64,000 nt of DNA from Chloroflexota bacterium. Lineage in GTDB: Bacteria > Chloroflexota > Limnocylindria > Limnocylindrales > CSP1-4. The notes below the pieces were generated by a model. The model was given only the letters and a program-made list of their open reading frames with translations. It made no database searches and was not told the DNA's origin. The stretch's first letter is position 1, and every line of letters starts with the position of its first letter. Shown piece after piece: positions 60,372 through 64,000 of the stretch. The position numbers were made by a program, and so were the translations under genes. The stretch lies in assembly GCA_016191395.1 (NCBI GenBank), contig JACPOS010000024.1:23111-87110 (forward strand), given 5' to 3'.

Positions 60372-62885
60372 ATGGGGGATACCAACAGTCCCATGCCGGT
60401 GCGACGGTTTCGCGATCGGCCGGGGTGGCCAGCCATCGTGAGGAGCCCGTTGACGGATCGGGGGCGAGCCGAAGCGCTCCGACGCGCGGTGCGCATGTCG
60501 GCCATGATCGTGCTGCCCTTCGGCCTGTTCTGGGCCACGATCGGCCTCGCGGTCGGTGCGCCATCGCTTGCATGGCAGGGCGTGATCGGCGCGGTCCTTG
60601 CACTCTGGCTCCTGCTCGAGGTCCGGAACGGGACGGACCGCGGCGAGGGCGTCCTCGTGACCCGGATCGCCATCGGCGCCCAGGTCGCCGCGCTGGGCAC
60701 GGTCCTCGCCGAGCCGGTCATCGGCGTGGCGATCGCCCTGAGCTCCCTGATCCCGATCCTGCTCGCGCTGCCATACGTCGGGCGGCAGTCACTGACCAGG
60801 ATCATGGCCGTCAGCGCCGGGGTCGGCGCGTTCGCCCTCACCGCGCCCGTCGTGCTGCCGTGGGGAACGCGCGACACGTCGGTGATCGCGCTGCTCGTCC
60901 CGACCCTCGCGCTCGTGCTGGTGTACGTGCTGTTCCTGCTCTTCCTGTGGAACGCGAGCACTCGCCTGACCGACACGGCGGCCGAGCTCCGCCACGTCAT
61001 CGACATGTCGCACGACCTGGCGGCGACGCTCGACCCGAAGGACGTCGGCCATCGCCTGGCCCGGCATATCGCCCTCGTCGCCCACGCGGACGACTGCGTC
61101 CTGAGCACGTGGGACCGCGCCACGGACCAGGTCGTGACCTTCGGGAGCTACCCGGTGGACCGCGGCTACGACCTCCTGCCCGCCTACGACCTCGCCGAGT
61201 TCCCGGCGACGCGAAAGGTCCTCCAAGGCCGCGAGCCGTACTTCGTCCGCGCCGAGGATCCGAAGGCCGACGCCGCCGAGGCGGACTACATGCGCTCGAT
61301 CGGCCAGCAGACCCTGCTCATGCTTCCGTTCGTCGTCCGGGGAGAATCCATCGGCATCGTGGAGCTCGGCTCGGCGCGCCGGGATGCGTTCTCGTCCCGC
61401 GACGTGGAGCTTGCCCAGCTGCTCGCCCGAGAGGCCGCGGTCACGTTCGACAACGCCCGCCTGTACGACGAGCTGCGGCTCCTCGCCTACCGCGATTCAC
61501 TCACCGGACTGGCGAACCGGGCACGGCTCCAGGACCGCGTCGATCACGCGCTGGAGCGCCTCCGCGGCCGCAGCCTCATGCACGCCGCCGTGCTGTTCAT
61601 CGACCTCGATCACTTCAAGCACCTCAACGACCGCTTCGGGCACGCCAAGGGCGACTGGGCGCTGAAGGTGATCGCGGAGCGGATCAAGACGATCATCCGA
61701 CCGGGCGACACTGCCGGGCGCCTCGGCGGCGACGAGTTCGCCGTGCTGCTGGAGGACGTGGAATCGCCGGAGGCCGTCGCCGCCGTGTGCGAGCGCCTGC
61801 TGGAGGGCCTCGCCCAGCCCGTGGAGCTGGACGACACCGCGCCGATCATCGGCGCGAGCATCGGCTTCGCCATGAGCGGGCCGGACGTGACCTCCAGCGA
61901 CGACCTGCTGCGCAACGCGGACATCGCGATGTACGCCGCGAAGGCCGGCGGCCGCGGCCAGATCGTGGCCTTCCGGCCGGACCTCCTGGAGACGGCATCC
62001 GCTCGAAGCGAGCTCGCGGCCCTGCTCCGTGGCGCCGCATCCCGCAGCGAGCTCCAGCTTGCGTTCCAGCCGCTCGTCACCCTCGATGACGGGTCGCCGG
62101 TGGGCGTCGAGGCCCTCGTTCGCTGGCAGCCGCCCGGGCACCTGCTCCACCTGCCTGCCGAGTTCCTGGAGCTCGCCGAGGAGACCGGCGAGATCCTGCC
62201 GATCGGGCGCTGGGTCATCGGCGAGGGCTGCCGGCGCGTTCGAGCCTGGCAGCTCCGCTACGACAGGCCGGACCTGCGCCTGTACGTGAACCTGTCCGCG
62301 CGCCAGTTCCGCGATCCAGGCCTCGTCCCGATCATCCTCGCGGCCCTGGACGAGACCGGCCTGGACGCCGCGAGCCTGACGCTGGAGATCACCGAGGGCA
62401 CGCTGCTCACGCCGGGCTTCGAGACGGTCTCCCGCATCGGCGAGCTGCGCGCGCTGGGCCTCCGCCTCGCCATCGACGACTTCGGCACCGGCTACTCGTC
62501 ACTCGGCTACCTGCACGCGTTCCAGATCGACGAGCTCAAGATCGACCGCTCGTTCGTGCCCGGGAGCAACGGCGTCGGCGACGCGCACGTGCTGAGCCAG
62601 GCGATCGTGGAGCTGGGCCGCGCCCTCAGCCTGGACATGATCGCCGAGGGCATCGAGACGCAGGCCCAGGCGGACTGGTTCAGCGCCCTCGGCTGCCGGC
62701 TGGGCCAGGGCTTCCTGTACGCCCGCCCGATGGCTGCCCCGGACCTGGATCGCTACCTGCGCCGGCAGGTGGGGCTGCCCAAGGGCTCCCGCCGCACGGA
62801 CGCGTCCAGCCATCGGGTCCCGAGGCTGCAGGCCGGCATCACGGAGGTCCTCGGCGGGCGCCCCGCGACCGGCGAGAGCGCCTAG
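60372..62885 (+). CDS. Membrane GAF-GGDEF-EAL cyclic-di-GMP enzyme
   Basis: An 837-residue protein with about five transmembrane helices (~40-195), a GAF-type sensor (~205-370), a GGDEF domain (~375-535) and an EAL domain (~545-800). The diguanylate cyclase site RLGGDEF is intact and preceded at 5 residues by the inhibitory I-site R-P-G-D. The phosphodiesterase has GVEALVRW, LEITEGTLL, IDDFGTGYSSLGYL and AEGIETQAQ, all needed for catalysis, so both activities are possible. ATG 60372 was chosen because it precedes the basic segment before helix 1; ATG 60393 is close. The track's 1274-residue ORF is mostly shadow. Confidence 0.92.
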   Translation: MGDTNSPMPVRRFRDRPGWPAIVRSPLTDRGRAEALRRAVRMSAMIVLPFGLFWATIGLAVGAPSLAWQGVIGAVLALWLLLEVRNGTDRGEGVLVTRIAIGAQVAALGTVLAEPVIGVAIALSSLIPILLALPYVGRQSLTRIMAVSAGVGAFALTAPVVLPWGTRDTSVIALLVPTLALVLVYVLFLLFLWNASTRLTDTAAELRHVIDMSHDLAATLDPKDVGHRLARHIALVAHADDCVLSTWDRATDQVVTFGSYPVDRGYDLLPAYDLAEFPATRKVLQGREPYFVRAEDPKADAAEADYMRSIGQQTLLMLPFVVRGESIGIVELGSARRDAFSSRDVELAQLLAREAAVTFDNARLYDELRLLAYRDSLTGLANRARLQDRVDHALERLRGRSLMHAAVLFIDLDHFKHLNDRFGHAKGDWALKVIAERIKTIIRPGDTAGRLGGDEFAVLLEDVESPEAVAAVCERLLEGLAQPVELDDTAPIIGASIGFAMSGPDVTSSDDLLRNADIAMYAAKAGGRGQIVAFRPDLLETASARSELAALLRGAASRSELQLAFQPLVTLDDGSPVGVEALVRWQPPGHLLHLPAEFLELAEETGEILPIGRWVIGEGCRRVRAWQLRYDRPDLRLYVNLSARQFRDPGLVPIILAALDETGLDAASLTLEITEGTLLTPGFETVSRIGELRALGLRLAIDDFGTGYSSLGYLHAFQIDELKIDRSFVPGSNGVGDAHVLSQAIVELGRALSLDMIAEGIETQAQADWFSALGCRLGQGFLYARPMAAPDLDRYLRRQVGLPKGSRRTDASSHRVPRLQAGITEVLGGRPATGESA

Positions 62886-63859
62886 AGCCAGTCGATCTTG
62901 CGAAGGAACGCGACGCCGGCAACGGCCGCGAGCGAGGTCACCAGCAGGATGATGTAGAACCCGGGTCCTTCGGCACCGGACAGCGCGGACGCCGCTTCGC
63001 TCATCCCGAACAGGCCACCGACCGCACCGATCCCGGCGAGGATGACCGTGACCCCGGTCAGCCGCTTCATGATCGTCGACAGGTTGTTGTTGATCGTGGA
63101 CAGGTAGATCTCCAGCGCGCCGGCGACGAGCTCGCGGAAGGTGTCCAGCTCGTCGTTGAGCCGGATCAGGTGGTCATAGACGTCACGGAAGTAGAACGAG
63201 TTGGGCTCGCCGATGAGGTCGAACTCACGGCTCGTGAGCTGCGCGAAGACCTCCCGGCTCGGGGCCACGGCGTGGCGGATGTGCAGCAACTCGCGCTTCA
63301 GCTGGAACACCCGCTCGAGGGTGGCTCGCAAGGGCTTCTCCACCGCGGCGTCCTGGACGTCGTCGATCTCGTCGCCCAGCCGGTCGAAGACCGGGAAATA
63401 GCCGTCGACGATCGCGTCGACCAGCGCCCAGAGGACGAAGTCCGGCCCGCGCGCGAGCAGGGGACCTACGCCGAGCCGGAGCTGATGCGCGGCCATGGGA
63501 TCCCAGTCGACCGGATGGGCAGACAGGAGGAATCCACGGCCCAGCACGAAGTCGACCTCGTGCGTGTCGACCTCCGCGTCGCCCTCGCGGTGGAGGACGA
63601 AGGACACCACGTGGATGACCTCGCCCACGAGCTGCACCTTCGCCCGCTCGTTGCTCTCGATGATGTCCTCGGCGATGAGGGGATGCAGCCCGAGCTCTCG
63701 GGCGGTTGACTGCACGAGCGCGGCGCTGGCGCCGGTCAGGTCGATCCACGTCACGCTGCCCTTGGCCTTGACCAGGCGGTGGAGATCGTCCACGTCCTCC
63801 GAGGTCTCGACCTTGCCGGCGCGGAGGCTGTGGATCCGGATCTGGGGGGTGGTCGCCAT
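62882..63859 (-). CDS. CorA-family divalent cation transporter, GMS variant
   Basis: A 325-residue CorA-like channel protein. The N-terminal cytoplasmic domain (VTWIDLTGASAALVQSTARELGLHPLIAEDI; FVLHREGD) and the long helix (LIRLNDELDTFRELVAGALEIYLSTINNNLSTIMKRLTG) are standard. TM1 ends in AVGGLFGMSEAASAL: the family signature Y/F-G-M-N at the pore mouth is F-G-M-S here. TM2 and the basic C-terminus (FLRKIDWL) follow. ATG 63859 has TAGGAG upstream. Its stop shares CTAG with the stop of the convergent GGDEF-EAL gene. Confidence 0.9.
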   Translation of the reverse strand: MATTPQIRIHSLRAGKVETSEDVDDLHRLVKAKGSVTWIDLTGASAALVQSTARELGLHPLIAEDIIESNERAKVQLVGEVIHVVSFVLHREGDAEVDTHEVDFVLGRGFLLSAHPVDWDPMAAHQLRLGVGPLLARGPDFVLWALVDAIVDGYFPVFDRLGDEIDDVQDAAVEKPLRATLERVFQLKRELLHIRHAVAPSREVFAQLTSREFDLIGEPNSFYFRDVYDHLIRLNDELDTFRELVAGALEIYLSTINNNLSTIMKRLTGVTVILAGIGAVGGLFGMSEAASALSGAEGPGFYIILLVTSLAAVAGVAFLRKIDWL

Positions 63860-63873
63860 CGGATGCTCCTATG

Positions 63874-64000
63874 TCAAGCGGCGACCGGCAGGGCCGTTCG
63901 GGCGGCAATCCTGGCGGCGTTGTCGTGGTGCATTCGTCGGAAGACCTCATCGCTCAGGTGGCGACGGAGGGCGCGGATGGCCTCTGGTTTGGTGCTTCCA
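63874..64000 (-). mobile_element. IS110-type transposase, C-terminal fragment at the window edge
   Basis: Not in the ORF track as such. The minus-strand frame from 63999 to the TGA at 63874 reads 41 codons, including STKPEAIRALRRHLSDEVFRRM. The pattern K-x-E-A-I-R-x-L-x-R-x-L-S-D-x-V-F/Y is typical of the last residues of IS110/IS116 transposases, which end shortly after it. The gene continues beyond the window, so intactness is unknown. Its stop lies only 14 bases before the corA ATG. Confidence 0.6.

Overview
The window is one continuous, very GC-rich bacterial stretch with tightly packed genes, frequent GTG and some TTG starts, and many 4-base ATGA/GTGA overlaps. The gene set points to Chloroflexota, probably a Limnocylindria/Ellin6529-like lineage: a glutamate-mutase-MutL-like protein paired with a KOW-tailed partner, an alpha2-type GlyRS, and a helix-turn-helix/nuclease-like pseudogene of a type I associate with that group. 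This placement is inference; no rRNA or tRNA gene was recognised.

Left part (1-24 kb) is mostly housekeeping. It begins with cell-wall precursor genes (glmM partial, glmS, acpS, nnrD, alr) and the MutL-like/KOW pair. A long coupled run follows: tsaE-tsaB-rimI-tsaD-rsmA-ispE-ridA, then glmU and a CorC/HlyC protein. After these come a polyprenyl synthase, recO, glyQS, a HEAT-like protein preceded by four copies of a 17-bp dyad, and a secreted zincin-like protein with an altered zinc motif.

Middle part (22.8-41.7 kb) is metabolic. A cluster looks suited to N-heterocycle or nucleoside catabolism (amino-acid-synthesis family protein, enamidase-like amidohydrolase, LLM oxidoreductase, two-gene molybdenum hydroxylase, nucleoside hydrolase). 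An NfnAB-like pair and a separate ferredoxin-NADP reductase run on the minus strand. They are followed by ppdK, an HTH-class III cyclase, a J-domain protein, NDH-2, a GNAT and a CPA2 antiporter.

The most unusual region is 41.7-51.1 kb: three consecutive cassettes, each made of two small TadE-like pseudopilins and one large TadG-like protein. Cassettes 1 and 2 are a tandem duplication whose first gene carries a C-terminal PASTA-like domain. Cassette 3 has a clearly lower GC content. No Tad ATPase, secretin or prepilin peptidase is present. An LCP-family protein converges on the end of the array.

Right part (52.7-64 kb) holds a frameshifted HTH/nuclease pseudogene and a minus-strand block. That block contains a split rifampin-phosphotransferase-like enzyme with an MFS transporter, a DUF2652-SRPBCC protein and an SRPBCC protein, and a cysteine-rich MerR regulator; two promoters in it share a MerR-type operator. 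A glycine-zipper protein, an intact GGDEF-EAL protein, a CorA relative and the C-terminal end of an IS110-type transposase complete the window.

Many starts lie 6-9 bases downstream of a TANNNT hexamer, which suggests widespread leaderless transcription. Start choices used this, Shine-Dalgarno sites and overlaps with the preceding stop.
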